DNA from: Streptomyces sp. 3214.6
Lineage (GTDB): Bacteria; Actinomycetota; Actinomycetes; Streptomycetales; Streptomycetaceae
Assembly (NCBI RefSeq): GCF_900129855.1
Contig: NZ_LT670819.1
Coordinates: forward strand, 3,410,001-3,474,000
DNA: 64,000 bases
Reading direction: 5' to 3'
In this document: positions 49,051 to 57,945 of the stretch, piece after piece
Numbering within the stretch: position 1 is the first letter of the stretch
How the letters are laid out: every line of letters begins with the position of its first letter
Made by a program: the position numbers and the translations under genes
The notes under the pieces: model-generated
Told to the model about the DNA's origin: nothing
The model's database searches: none
Seen by the model: only the letters and a program-made list of their open reading frames with translations

Positions 49051-49161
49051 TGTGTGCGTGCCGGCCCGTTGTGGCTGGTCGCTCCCCCACTCTCGGCTTC
49101 GCTCGAGCGGGGGGACCCTCATCGCGGCGGAGCCGCACATCGAAACAGCCCCGCGCCCCTA
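49051..49161. repeat. Composite dispersed repeat with nested palindrome
   Basis: GTTGTGGCTGGTCGC at 49070 and CCCCGCGCCCCT near 49150 are the two ends of the repeat also seen (inverted) at 22730. Between them sits a hairpin-forming sequence (CCCCCACTCTCGGC... GAGCGGGGGG, 49085-49117) and a CGGCGGAGCCGCAC segment. The arrangement looks like one repeat element inserted into another. Confidence 0.6.
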
Positions 49162-49197
49162 GGGGCGTTGCTCTCAAGCCCTGTTACAAGTCACCCT

Positions 49198-49815
49198 TCA
49201 CAGCCAGCCCTTCTCCCTTGCTGTCCGGACCGCCTCCGCCCTGTTGCGTACCGCGAGTTTCTGGATCGCCGTGGAGAGGTAGTTGCGGACCGTGCCCTGG
49301 GAGAGGTGCAGGGCCGCCGCCAGTTCCGCGTTGGTCGAGCCGTCGGCCGCCGCGCGCAGGACCTCGCGTTCGCGGTCGGTCAGCGGGTTGGCGCCCCCGG
49401 CCAGGGCCGCTGCCGCGAGCGTGGGGTCGATGACCCGCTCGCCCGCCAGGACCTTGCGGACCGCCTCCGCGAGCTGCGCGGCGGGGGCGTCCTTGACGAG
49501 GAAGGCGTCGGCGCCGGCCTCCATGGCGCTGCGCAGGTAGCCGGGGCGGCCGAAGGTCGTGAGGACGACCAGCTTCAACCGCGGGAGTTCCTTGTGGAGT
49601 TGGGCCGCCGCCTCGATGCCGGTGCAGCCCGGCATCTCGATGTCGAGGAGCGCCACATCGACGTCGTGGGCGTGGGCGGCCGCGAGGACCTCGTCGCCAC
49701 GGGCCACCTGGGCGACCACCTCGATGTCGTCCTCCAGCCCGAGCAGGGCCGCCAGGGCCTCGCGGACCATCGACTGGTCCTCGGCCAGGAGGACCTTGAT
49801 CGTGCCACCACTCAT
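49198..49815 (-). CDS. NarL/FixJ-family response regulator
   Basis: 205-aa regulator. The receiver domain has AEDQSMVREAL (Asp pair), ALLDIEMPGCTGIEA (phospho-acceptor Asp) and VLTTFGRPGYLRSAMEAGADAFLVKDA (Thr and Lys). The LuxR-type HTH is NPLTDREREVLRAAADGSTNAELAAALHLSQGTVRNYLSTAIQKLAVRNRAEAV. The ATG overlaps the histidine-kinase stop as ATGA, and there is also a TAGGAT at leaderless spacing, so some independent expression is possible. It probably binds the palindrome at 52722-52749. Confidence 0.93.
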   Translation of the reverse strand: MSGGTIKVLLAEDQSMVREALAALLGLEDDIEVVAQVARGDEVLAAAHAHDVDVALLDIEMPGCTGIEAAAQLHKELPRLKLVVLTTFGRPGYLRSAMEAGADAFLVKDAPAAQLAEAVRKVLAGERVIDPTLAAAALAGGANPLTDREREVLRAAADGSTNAELAAALHLSQGTVRNYLSTAIQKLAVRNRAEAVRTAREKGWL

Positions 49816-51020
49816 GTGCGGGATCCTACGGGGGCCACCGGTCCTGCCGGGACCCGGGCGGTCAGCCGGAAGCCGCGCTTGACCCGGCCCGCCTCCAGGG
49901 TGCCGCCCGCCTTCTCCAGGCGTTCCGTCAGACCGGTGAGGCCGTTGCCGGGGCCCTTGCCGGAGCCGCCGCCGGGGCCGTCGTCCTCGACGGAGAGTTC
50001 GACGACGGGGCCGTCGAGGGTCTGGCGGCGCACGAGGTCCACCGTGCAGCGGGCGGCGCCGCTGTGGCGTACGACGTTGGTGATCGCCTCGCGCAGGGCC
50101 CAGGCGAGCGCGGACTCGGTGTCCTCGGGGACGCCGTCGAGGTCCGGTTCGGCCGGGATCGCCGCGGTGATGCCGGCGGCCGTCAACGCGACCTGTGCGC
50201 CCGCGAGTTCGGCGGCCAGGCGGGGGCGCCGGTAGCCGGTGACGGCCTCGCGGACGTCGACCAGGGCCTGCCGGCTGACCTGTTCGATGTCGGCGACCTG
50301 CTGGGCCGCCTTGTCGGGGTGGTCGGGGAGCATCCGGCCGGCCAGCTCGCTCTTGAGGGTGATGAGGGAGAGCGAGTGGCCGAGGAGGTCGTGCAGGTCT
50401 CTGGCCAGGCGCAGCCGTTCCTCGTTCGCGGCGAGTTGGGCGACCGTGGCGCGGGCCTTGCGCAACTCCACGGTCGTGCGGACGAGTTGGCTGACGCCCG
50501 TCATCGCGAAGCCGATGAGCAGGACCAGCAGGAGGAGGTTCAGCGCCTCCTCCTCGTCGGTGCGCAGGCCGACGAGGAGCAGCACCGCGCCGGTGGCCGG
50601 GATCGTCCAGAACGCCACCCGCAGCGGGAGCACCATTCCGCAGGCCACGGAGACGTAGCAGTACAGGCCGAGCCAGGGGGAGCCGAGGGTGAGGCAGAGG
50701 ACGGTGGCGAGCACCGCCATGGAGCCGATCAGGGCGGCGATGAGCTTCGGCGGATACGGGGTCGCCCCCATGTCCCGGAGGAGCAGCGAGAGGTAGAGGG
50801 CGACGAACACCGCGAGGCCCAGCCAGCCGGCGACGGCGCCGCCGGTGGAGTGGTGGCCGGAGACCAGGTCGTGGACCGGCGAGCTGAGGAACACCAGCCA
50901 GACGCCGATCCACAGGATCTTGCGACGCCACAGCTCGCGCCGGTTGCGGGCCGTCTGCCCCAGAGCGATCGCAAGCCCCGGCCGGGTCTCGCGGGACTGG
51001 TCGTCGGTCATGGCGCTCAC
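49812..51020 (-). CDS. Sensor histidine kinase, DesK-like (HisKA_3)
   Basis: 402-aa kinase. Four to six TM segments in the N-terminal half (WIGVWLVFLSSPVHDLV, LGLAVFVALYLSLLL, IAALIGSMAVLATVLCLTL and others) precede the HisKA_3 box ERLRLARDLHDLLGHSLSLITLKSELA with the phospho-accepting His. The HATPase region is ALREAITNVVRHSGAARC and SVEDDGPGGGSGKGPGNGLTGL. GTG at 51020 overlaps the permease stop as GTGA, which favours it over ATG at 51011. It probably senses a membrane or cell-wall-active compound exported by the linked ABC transporter. Confidence 0.92.
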   Translation of the reverse strand: MSAMTDDQSRETRPGLAIALGQTARNRRELWRRKILWIGVWLVFLSSPVHDLVSGHHSTGGAVAGWLGLAVFVALYLSLLLRDMGATPYPPKLIAALIGSMAVLATVLCLTLGSPWLGLYCYVSVACGMVLPLRVAFWTIPATGAVLLLVGLRTDEEEALNLLLLVLLIGFAMTGVSQLVRTTVELRKARATVAQLAANEERLRLARDLHDLLGHSLSLITLKSELAGRMLPDHPDKAAQQVADIEQVSRQALVDVREAVTGYRRPRLAAELAGAQVALTAAGITAAIPAEPDLDGVPEDTESALAWALREAITNVVRHSGAARCTVDLVRRQTLDGPVVELSVEDDGPGGGSGKGPGNGLTGLTERLEKAGGTLEAGRVKRGFRLTARVPAGPVAPVGSRT

Positions 51021-51757
51021 GCCTTCAGCGTGTCCTTCCGGTACAGCCAGGCCGCGCCGCCCGTGAACAGGGCGAAGAAGACGACCAGGATGACGATGTC
51101 CTTGGCATGCGGGGCCTGGCTCTGTTCGATCGCCTGCCCCAGGGCAGCGTACGCGTGCGTGGGCACCCACTTGGCGATGTCCTGCAGCCAGGTCGGGAAG
51201 GTCGTCGTGGGCATCCACAGGCCCCCCAGGATCGACAGGCCGAAGTAGGTGATCATCGTGATCGGGCGGACCGCGTCCCCGTTCGCGAGGTAGCCGATCG
51301 CCACGCCCAGGGCGGCGAAGACGAGGCTGCCGGCCCAGATGGAGCCGGTCAGCGCCAGCCACTGCCAGGCGTCCAGCCGTACGTCCTTCACGACCGCGGC
51401 GACGGCGAAGACCACGACGATGGACGGGAGGCTGACCACGGCGGCGCTCGCGGTCTTGGCCAGGACGTAGCCGCGGCCGGGGAGGGTGGTCAGGCGCAGT
51501 TGCCGTACCCAGCCGCTCTGGCGCTCCTTGGCGATGCGCTCGCTGTTGCCCATCAGGACGGCCGTGAGGGCGCCGAAGGAGGCCATCGAGACCATCATGT
51601 AGGTCGGGAGGGTGAGGCCGGTGCCGTCGATCTTCTGCGTGCTGTCGGAGCTGCCCGCGATGAGCAGGAACAGGACCGACGGGTAGATCACCGAGAAGAA
51701 CAGGAACTTGCGGTTGCGCAGGGCGCGGATGAGTTCCAGCTTGATCAGGCCGTTCAC
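51017..51757 (-). CDS. ABC-2 type transporter permease
   Basis: 246-aa permease with six TM segments: FLFFSVIYPSVLFLLIAGS, YMMVSMASFGALTAVLMGN, SLPSIVVVFAVAAVV and others, ABC-2 family. GTG start overlaps the ATPase stop as GTGA. With the ATPase it forms an exporter, likely for a drug, lipid or peptide. Linked two-component genes follow. Confidence 0.9.
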   Translation of the reverse strand: MNGLIKLELIRALRNRKFLFFSVIYPSVLFLLIAGSSDSTQKIDGTGLTLPTYMMVSMASFGALTAVLMGNSERIAKERQSGWVRQLRLTTLPGRGYVLAKTASAAVVSLPSIVVVFAVAAVVKDVRLDAWQWLALTGSIWAGSLVFAALGVAIGYLANGDAVRPITMITYFGLSILGGLWMPTTTFPTWLQDIAKWVPTHAYAALGQAIEQSQAPHAKDIVILVVFFALFTGGAAWLYRKDTLKA

Positions 51758-52668
51758 TTCGACTTCGCCTCCTCGGCGGTGGTGAGGGCCACGAATGCCT
51801 GCTCCAGGCCGAGCCCGGCGACTTCGAGGTTGCGGGGGTAGAGGCCGAGGCCGTAGACGGCGTGGACGGTGGCGTCGGCGTCGGTGGACTGGATGCGGAC
51901 GGTCCGGCCGGACACGTCCAGGGTGGTGAGGAACGGCAGGGCGCGCAGGGCGGCCTCGTCGATGTCGCCCTCCAGGTCGAAGGCGATCCTGCGGGCGCCG
52001 GCCTTGGCCTTGATCTCGGCCGCGGTGCCGTCGGCCAGCAGGCGGCCCCGGTGCAGGACCAGGACGCGGTCGGCTATGGCGTCGGCCTCTTCGAGGTAGT
52101 GGGTGGCGAACAGGACCGTGCGACCCTGGTCGGCCTGCTCGCGCATGGTGGCCCAGAACGCCTGCCGGGTGGTGACGTCCATGCCGGTGGTGGGCTCGTC
52201 CAGGACGATCAGGTCGCTGTCGCCCGCGGTGGCGAGGGCGAACCGGACGCGCTGGGCCTGGCCGCCGGAGAGCTTGTCGACCTTGCGGTCGGCGATCTGG
52301 GTGACGCCGGCACGGGCCAGCACGTCGGCGGGCCGGTAGGGCTTGGGGTGCAGGGCGCAGGCGAGCCGGACCAGCTCGGCGACCGTGACCTCGTCCATCA
52401 GGCCGCCGCTCTGCAGCATCGCGCCCACGCGGCCGGCGACGATCGCCTCGCGCGGGGTGGCGCCGAAGAGGCGGACGGCGCCGCTGTCGGGGTGCTTGAG
52501 GCCGAGCAGGAGGTCGAGGGTGGTGGACTTGCCCGCCCCGTTGGGGCCGAGCAGCGCCACGGTCTCCCCCGGGCGCAGGGTGAGGCTGAGGCCGTCCACG
52601 GCCCGCACCTCACCGAAACTCTTGCTCACCTGGTCGAACCCGACCACCGGCGCTGTCGTCGTCGTCAT
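51754..52668 (-). CDS. ABC transporter ATP-binding protein (DrrA-like)
   Basis: 304-aa ATPase. Walker A is LLGPNGAGKSTTLDLLLGL, the signature is KLSGGQAQRVRFALA, Walker B is LIVLDEPTTGMDV and the switch His is in VLFATHYLEEAD. A C-terminal ~80-residue extension is typical of drug and lipid exporters (DrrA type). ATG at 52668; the upstream region lacks a ribosome binding site, and a 28-bp palindrome lies 54 bp upstream. First gene of the ATPase-permease-kinase-regulator operon. Confidence 0.92.
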   Translation of the reverse strand: MTTTTAPVVGFDQVSKSFGEVRAVDGLSLTLRPGETVALLGPNGAGKSTTLDLLLGLKHPDSGAVRLFGATPREAIVAGRVGAMLQSGGLMDEVTVAELVRLACALHPKPYRPADVLARAGVTQIADRKVDKLSGGQAQRVRFALATAGDSDLIVLDEPTTGMDVTTRQAFWATMREQADQGRTVLFATHYLEEADAIADRVLVLHRGRLLADGTAAEIKAKAGARRIAFDLEGDIDEAALRALPFLTTLDVSGRTVRIQSTDADATVHAVYGLGLYPRNLEVAGLGLEQAFVALTTAEEAKSK

Positions 52669-52721
52669 GACAGCAATCGTCGCGCCGGGGGCCGGGCAGG
52701 CGGCAGTGTCGGCCGTCCGCA

Positions 52722-52749
52722 GTGCCGCATGACAGATGTCATACGGCAC
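52722..52749. promoter_or_regulatory. 28-bp palindrome, candidate operator of ABC/two-component operon
   Basis: Core ATGACA-GA-TGTCAT (52729-52742), flanked by GTGCCG on the left and CGGCAC on the right. 12 of 13 positions pair between the arms. It lies immediately upstream of the ABC ATPase gene and just after the stop of the vanW-like gene. A NarL-type regulator dimer such as the one encoded in the operon is the likely ligand. Confidence 0.65.
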
Positions 52750-52758
52750 CGCGTCGGG

Positions 52759-55326
52759 TCAGCTGGGGTTCGTCTCGATGATCGCGGTCCGGTTCGTCTC
52801 GCTCTTCAGGGCCGGGCGCAGGGCGCCGATGACGTCCTGGACCGTGACGGCCGTCTTCTGACCGGTGCCGCGGGTGATCAGCACCGTGTCGAAGGTGCCG
52901 CCGTACAGCTCCTTCAGCGCGGCCTGGTCGTAGCTCTCGACGAGCTTGCCGTTGATCGCCTTGACCTGGAGGAACTTCCACAGCGAGTTCTTCGGGCTGA
53001 AGGAGATCCGGTGCACGCCGTCCTTGGTCTGGAGGGTGACCTTGCCGGACATCGCCGGCTCGGCGAACTCCTTCATCATGCGGTCGACCTCGGCGTTGGA
53101 CACCGTGGGCTGCCTGGTCGTCGTCGGCACGGTCACCGGGGTGGTCGTGCCGGTCTCGACCTGGCTGCGGTAGGCCTCGACCACGGCCGACTCGGCCTTC
53201 GACGCGTCGATGCCCTTGCCCGGCTTGCCGTAGACGGCGACGGCCTTGCCGGACTCGAACTTGATCGTGCCGTCGGAGGCCGAGCCGGAGCCGCCCGCCG
53301 CGCTCTCCAGAGCGGCCTGGAGCTTCTCCTCGTCGACCGGCATCGCGGGCTCGACCTCACGGTGCTGCCCGAACAGCGAGCCGATCACCGAGACGGGGTT
53401 GTAGTCGCTCTTGGCGGCGGCGTCGACCGTGGCCTGCATGTCGAACTGCAGGCCCGACTGGTCCGGCTTGAGGGTGACGGTGCCGCCGCCGACGGACAGC
53501 TTCAGCGGCTGGGCGGCGCGCTTGTCGAAGGCGTCGTCGAGCTTCTTGACGGCGTCGTCGCGGGTGCCGCCGCCGATGTCGACGCCGAGCACGGTGGTGC
53601 CCTTGGGCACGTCGGAGTGGTTCATCAGCAGGCCGGCGCCGTAGACGCCGACGCCCGCGACGACCACCAGGCCGCCCAGCAGGGGCAGCTTGCTGCGGCC
53701 CTTCTTCTTTTTCTTCTTCTTGGAGTCGCCGCCCCCGGACGCGCTCTGCGGGACCGTGGCCGTCCCGTTCGGCGGGGTGTGCGGCACCGGGCCGTCGGCG
53801 CGCGTGGCGCCGCCGCCCGGCCCGCCGGAGGGCACGACGGGGATGCCGCTGGTGACGGTGTGCCCGGAGACGTTGTCGACGGGCCTGCCGCCGTAGCCGC
53901 CCGCGCCCGGCTCGGGGGCGGGCTTCTGCGGGGTGAGGATCGCGGTGTCGTCGCTCAGTCCCCCACCGGGGAGCCGACCGGTGCCGGCCCCGGCACCGGG
54001 GCCGCCGGGCGCGCCAGGGCCACCGGGAGCGCCAGGAGCGGTTGAACGCGGGCCGCCGGGACCGCCGCGGCCGCGGGGGCCGTTGGGGTGGCCGGGGCCG
54101 CCGGGCGCGGTGGGCGCGCCGGGCGCGCGGGTCCCACCGGGGGCGCCCGCAGCGCCGATCGCGCCGCCGCCCATCGGGGGGATCATCGGGCCGTCGCCGG
54201 TGACCGGGCCGCCGGTCGGGCCCGCGGGACCGCCCTGCGGGCCGCCCAGGCCGCCGTGACCGCCGGGGCCGTCCGGCCCGTTGAAGTCGTACGAGCCACC
54301 GGGACCGGCCGGGAAGCCGCCCTGACCGTTCTGGTTGGGCTGGCCGTTCTGGCCGTTGTCGGAGAAGTACGGCAGGTTGTCGCGACGCGACTCGGCGCCG
54401 CCGCCCCCCTGCTGCCCCTGCCCCTGGCCCTGGCCCTGGCCCTGGCCCTGGCCCTGCGGGAGCTGCCCTTGCGGGAGTTGCCCTTGCGGGAGCTGTCCCT
54501 GACCAGGGGTCTGGCCCTGAGCCGGTCCCTGGCCCGGGCGGGAGCCGTTGCCCAGGGGGCCCGCGGCAAGCGCCTCGGTCACGTCGAAGGAGCCCGTGCC
54601 GCCACCGTGCCCCGGAGCCACGGGACCACCGGTGGCTCCGCCGGGCAGCCCCGCGCCGTTGGTGCCGCCGGAGCGGGCGCCGCCGGGCACGCTCATGGAG
54701 CCGACCACGCCACCGGGACGCCCGGCGCCCGGCCGCGCGCCGCCGGCCGCGCCTGCAGCGGGGCCCTGCGGGCTGCTCGCGGGGGCGCTCGTCCCGGCGG
54801 CCGAACCGCCCGGCAGACCTGCCCCGTTGGTGGAGCCGCCGCCCTGACCGCCCTTGGCGGGTCCGGACTTGCGTGGCGCGAACCAGTCGCTCGTCTTCTC
54901 GTCGGCGCCGGGCACCGGTTCGGCGGGCAGCTCGAACGAGGCGGTCTCCGACGCGACGGAACCGACGGAACCGACGGACCCGCCGGGGCCCGCGGGAGCC
55001 GCCGACTGCGTGTCGGGGCCCGTGCGGGCACGTCCGTTGGGTTTGTCGTCGCCCGCGCTCGCGTTCGTACTCTCGCTGTCCGCGACGGGTTTACGCACGA
55101 CGACCGGCGGAATCGGCCGCGATCCGGGGATGTTGATGCGGATCCGCGTCGTCAGCGTGGTCTCGGTCTTGCGGTCCTCCGGCTGCGCGGCCGAACGACC
55201 CGCGTCAGCACCGCCGTCGGACACCACAGGGGTGCCGTACGGCGGCGTGCCCGAGGGGTATGCGGCTCCGCCGCGCCCGTTGGACCCGTTGGGCCCGGAG
55301 GACGGACTGTCAGTTTCACGACTCAA
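52759..55326 (-). CDS. VanW/PG_binding_4 protein with collagen-like cytoplasmic region
   Basis: 855-aa membrane protein. Residues 1-540 are low complexity: S/T/D-rich, then G-P-Q-rich with many GGP, GAP and QGQLP units (collagen-like G-x-x character). Seven lysines precede one TM (LPLLGGLVVVAGVGVYGAGLL, about residue 570). The outer part contains two PG_binding_4/YoaR-like segments (DVPKGTTVLGVDIGGGTRDDAVKKL and SLWKFLQVKAINGKLVESYD). Peptidoglycan-linked role inferred. 6-bp and 15-bp tandem repeats occur at 54421-54497. Large size compared with usual 450-600 aa relatives is due to the repeat region. Confidence 0.85.
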   Translation of the reverse strand: MSRETDSPSSGPNGSNGRGGAAYPSGTPPYGTPVVSDGGADAGRSAAQPEDRKTETTLTTRIRINIPGSRPIPPVVVRKPVADSESTNASAGDDKPNGRARTGPDTQSAAPAGPGGSVGSVGSVASETASFELPAEPVPGADEKTSDWFAPRKSGPAKGGQGGGSTNGAGLPGGSAAGTSAPASSPQGPAAGAAGGARPGAGRPGGVVGSMSVPGGARSGGTNGAGLPGGATGGPVAPGHGGGTGSFDVTEALAAGPLGNGSRPGQGPAQGQTPGQGQLPQGQLPQGQLPQGQGQGQGQGQGQGQQGGGGAESRRDNLPYFSDNGQNGQPNQNGQGGFPAGPGGSYDFNGPDGPGGHGGLGGPQGGPAGPTGGPVTGDGPMIPPMGGGAIGAAGAPGGTRAPGAPTAPGGPGHPNGPRGRGGPGGPRSTAPGAPGGPGAPGGPGAGAGTGRLPGGGLSDDTAILTPQKPAPEPGAGGYGGRPVDNVSGHTVTSGIPVVPSGGPGGGATRADGPVPHTPPNGTATVPQSASGGGDSKKKKKKKGRSKLPLLGGLVVVAGVGVYGAGLLMNHSDVPKGTTVLGVDIGGGTRDDAVKKLDDAFDKRAAQPLKLSVGGGTVTLKPDQSGLQFDMQATVDAAAKSDYNPVSVIGSLFGQHREVEPAMPVDEEKLQAALESAAGGSGSASDGTIKFESGKAVAVYGKPGKGIDASKAESAVVEAYRSQVETGTTTPVTVPTTTRQPTVSNAEVDRMMKEFAEPAMSGKVTLQTKDGVHRISFSPKNSLWKFLQVKAINGKLVESYDQAALKELYGGTFDTVLITRGTGQKTAVTVQDVIGALRPALKSETNRTAIIETNPS
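54421..54497. repeat. Tandem 6-bp and 15-bp repeats in the vanW-like gene
   Basis: CCCTGG units (six, encoding GQ repeats) at 54422-54457, followed by three copies of a 15-bp unit (about 54452-54496, encoding QLPQG). In frame, so copy-number changes alter the length only. Confidence 0.8.
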
Positions 55327-55480
55327 GGCAGGTTCTCCAGGTTGGCTCCGCCGCCCGCCACGACCTCACGGGCAGCTCGGCGGCGCGCACCACCATACTG
55401 GCCACTTCTGGCCCGTATCCCACGACCGCCGGGGAAACCCACACGGGACTCCCACGGACCCGTCAGGGTGAAGTGGTACG

Positions 55481-55891
55481 TCACTTGCCAAGTCGGACGC
55501 CATCGCCGCCCGGTTGCCGCCCCAAACCAATCGTGGCGCAGATCACAGCAAGTGCCATGCCACCGAGCAGGAAGAGGTAGGAGCCGCCTCCCGCGCCGAA
55601 CAGGAAGTCGCCCTCGGGACGGCCCGCGGTGCACAGGATGACGGAGATCATCCAGCCGGCGGCGGGCGCGACGGCCCCGGCGCGGGTGTTCAGGGCGCGC
55701 GCCCCGCCGACGAAGAGGCCGGCCGCGCCGACGAGCGCGAGGAGCAGTCCGCCCGGGAACCAGCCGGCCTGGACGAGCGCCCCGGCGAGACCGGCTACCG
55801 CGCCGAGCAGCACAAGTCCCAGGTAGGCGGCGACCCGTCCGGCGGGGGGCATCCGGAGCGGCTGGGCGAGCATCGAACCACGGTCGGACAT
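55481..55891 (-). CDS. Four-TM membrane protein (DUF6113-like)
   Basis: 136-aa integral membrane protein with four hydrophobic segments: VAAYLGLVLLGAVAGLAGALV, GGLLLALVGAAGLFVGGARAL, VAPAAGWMISVILCTAG and YLFLLGGMALAVICATIGL. It follows mshB directly; its ATG overlaps the mshB stop by one base (TGATG), so it is co-translated. The same pair is common in Streptomyces. Function unknown. Confidence 0.82.
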   Translation of the reverse strand: MSDRGSMLAQPLRMPPAGRVAAYLGLVLLGAVAGLAGALVQAGWFPGGLLLALVGAAGLFVGGARALNTRAGAVAPAAGWMISVILCTAGRPEGDFLFGAGGGSYLFLLGGMALAVICATIGLGRQPGGDGVRLGK

Positions 55892-56805
55892 CAGGCGACT
55901 CCCTCGGTTCCGGCGATGACGGAGTGGCCGGAGATGCCGGAGAAGAGGTCGGTCTCCCGGCTCTGCGCGGGCTCGCCGCGTACGAGTTCGTAGTACTCGG
56001 TCGCGAAGAGGGGCTGCGCGAGGTCGTTGGAGAGGGCGAAGTACCGCTCGCCGGGGGCGACTTCGACCTGCGTGGCGTGCGCGCGCATCGCGGCGGCCTT
56101 GGCGGCGGCGTACGCACCGTCGCCCTCGCCGCCGTCGATCTCGGCGGTGACGCGATCGTCGTCCACGACACCCGGTACGTCGGAGACGACGGCGCTCGCG
56201 GTGAAGGGCAGCCCCGGCAGCTCCTCCTGGAGCCGGGCGAAGGCGGCCTCGGCGACGGAGCGCGGGACGCGGTTGAAGTACACCTTGGGGATGCGCCACC
56301 CGGCGCCCTCGGCCACGCCCTCGGCCAGCTCAGCCGCGCGCAGGGCGACGCGGTGGGCCTGGATGTGGTCGGGGTGGCCGTAGCCGCCGTTGTCGTCGTA
56401 GGTGACGAGGACCTGGGGGCGTACCTCGAGGATCACCTCGACGAGGGAAGCGGCGGCTTCGTCGAGGTCGGCCTGCCAGAAACAGGCGGGGTCGTCGTTG
56501 TCCGTCAGGCCCATCATCCCGGAGTCGCCGTACCGCCCCGCGCCGCCGAGCAGCCGGAAGTCGTCGACGCCGAGCTCGGCCATGGCGGCGGTGAGCTCAC
56601 GCAGCCGGTGCGCGCCGAGCTCGGCCCCGGCGAGGTGCCGCAGTTCCGGCGGGATGACCTCGCCGCGCTCGCCGAGCGTGCAGGTGACCAGCGTCACGTG
56701 CACACCCTCGGAGGCATACCTGGCCATGGTCACGCCATTGTTGATCGACTCGTCGTCCGGGTGCGCGTGCACCAGCAACAGACGCCGGGCGGGCAGTTCC
56801 TTCAT
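55891..56805 (-). CDS. mshB: Mycothiol biosynthesis deacetylase MshB
   Basis: 304-aa zinc deacetylase (PIG-L/LmbE family). Residues 13-19, HAHPDDE, hold the first zinc ligands and catalytic Asp; [12 protein letters not shown] supplies the third zinc ligand. [17 protein letters not shown] and [14 protein letters not shown] are typical of MshB rather than Mca. It removes the acetyl group from GlcNAc-inositol, the second step of mycothiol synthesis. Leaderless-type start behind TAGGGT. Confidence 0.93.
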   Translation of the reverse strand: MKELPARRLLLVHAHPDDESINNGVTMARYASEGVHVTLVTCTLGERGEVIPPELRHLAGAELGAHRLRELTAAMAELGVDDFRLLGGAGRYGDSGMMGLTDNDDPACFWQADLDEAAASLVEVILEVRPQVLVTYDDNGGYGHPDHIQAHRVALRAAELAEGVAEGAGWRIPKVYFNRVPRSVAEAAFARLQEELPGLPFTASAVVSDVPGVVDDDRVTAEIDGGEGDGAYAAAKAAAMRAHATQVEVAPGERYFALSNDLAQPLFATEYYELVRGEPAQSRETDLFSGISGHSVIAGTEGVA

Positions 56806-56811
56806 GGGGCC

Positions 56812-56817
56812 ACCCTA
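56812..56817 (-). promoter_or_regulatory. -10 element of leaderless promoter (mshB)
   Basis: TAGGGT on the minus strand, then GGCCCC, then ATG at 56805. Confidence 0.55.
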
Positions 56818-56855
56818 CGAGGCCGCCCGCCGTCCCTGGCGGCCCCGTCTCTCAC

Positions 56856-57455
56856 TCAGGCGTTTCCGTCCGCGAAGATCTCCTCGGCGGACGCCACGGT
56901 GACGGCACGGGTGAGCCAGTGGCACAGGAGGTCGAGGTCGTCGCAGTCGGTGACCCGGTCGCGGGTCTCGTCGGGAACGTCGAGACCACGCGCCTCCAGG
57001 ACGATCAGGATGTCCTCGGCGGCTGTCTGGACGCGCGCTTCGGCACGGATCTCTTCGGAGATGGATGACTTGTAGAAGGAAAGATCCACGGCCACCAGAT
57101 TCCTCCAGAGCTCTTTGGCCGGGCGGTTGCCCAGGCCCTGTGCGATGAGTTCGATGATGGGGTCAGCGACGACTTCGGGCTTCTCGTGCAGCGCTGTGGA
57201 CAGGGCTTTCAGTATGTCACCAATGGCCGGATCGCCCGCGTGTGTGATGGCCGCGAGGGTGGCCAGCACGAGGTCCTCCTCGGCCTCGGCCGGGTCGGTG
57301 ATCACCGGCATGTTGTGGGGGCCCGCCACGAGGGGGCTGATGGTGAGGGTGGGCAGCCCAGGAGGGCCACTGGCCACCGGCAGCTGGGCCCACGCGGCGG
57401 TGGCGTGGTCCTGGACGACCACCATGAGGGCGGTGGGCAGCCGGTAACGAAGCAC
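56856..57455 (-). pseudogene. N-terminally truncated copy of Rpn-like nuclease relative
   Basis: 199-aa frame highly similar, end to end, to residues ~94-291 of the intact gene at 58255-59130 (for example ELWRNLVAVDLS, ITHA, DCDD.DLL.HWLTRAVTVASAE). The first ~93 residues, which hold the nuclease-like core, are missing. GTG at 57455 has a G-rich site upstream, so the fragment could still be translated. It lies 13 bp after the stop of the HEPN-like gene, suggesting that the insertion of that gene removed the 5' part. Degenerate paralogue by this reading. Confidence 0.7.
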
Positions 57456-57468
57456 CTGCCCCCACCGC

Positions 57469-57945
57469 CTACCCGGCCGTCTGTCCCCCCTCGTCGTCGA
57501 GTACGTGGGCGAGGGCGATGCGCTCGATCCAGTCGACGGCGTCGTTCACGCTCGCCTCATCGATGGAGCGGCGCTGTTCCAGGTGGAGGGACTGAGCCGC
57601 CAACTTGTCCCGGAGATGCTCGACAACAGCCTCGGAAAGGGTGACGTCACCGCGCCGCACCGCCTCGACCCTGTGCAGCGGCAACTCGTAGACCCGCAGC
57701 TGGTACGGCATGTCGGGGCTGTCCTTGGCCGCCAGCTCGGCAACACGGCGCAGCACCTCTTCGTGCAGCCAGTGGTCGATGGCGGCGACCGCCTGGACCC
57801 ACGCCGCCCGGTAGAAATCGTCGATATCGATCGTGGGCGACTTGAAAGGGGTCAGCATTTCGCCCGCCTCGACCATGCGCCGGGCGTACGAGAGGTTCGT
57901 CATGAACGCCTCGAACTGACGCGTCTGCGGCCTGGGAACGGCCAT
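57469..57945 (-). CDS. HEPN-like protein (RiboL-PSP-HEPN type)
   Basis: 158-aa helical protein. TRQFEAFMTNLSYARRMVEAGEM, then DDFYRAAWVQAVAAIDHWLHEEVLRRVAELA and SIDEASVNDAVDWIERIALAHV resemble the RiboL-PSP-HEPN family, predicted to be RNA-linked or toxin/abortive-type domains. The assignment is from pattern only; I cannot locate a definite R-x4-6-H active motif. It sits between two Rpn-like genes. ATG at 57945 after GGGGGTTACTC. Confidence 0.6.
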   Translation of the reverse strand: MAVPRPQTRQFEAFMTNLSYARRMVEAGEMLTPFKSPTIDIDDFYRAAWVQAVAAIDHWLHEEVLRRVAELAAKDSPDMPYQLRVYELPLHRVEAVRRGDVTLSEAVVEHLRDKLAAQSLHLEQRRSIDEASVNDAVDWIERIALAHVLDDEGGQTAG

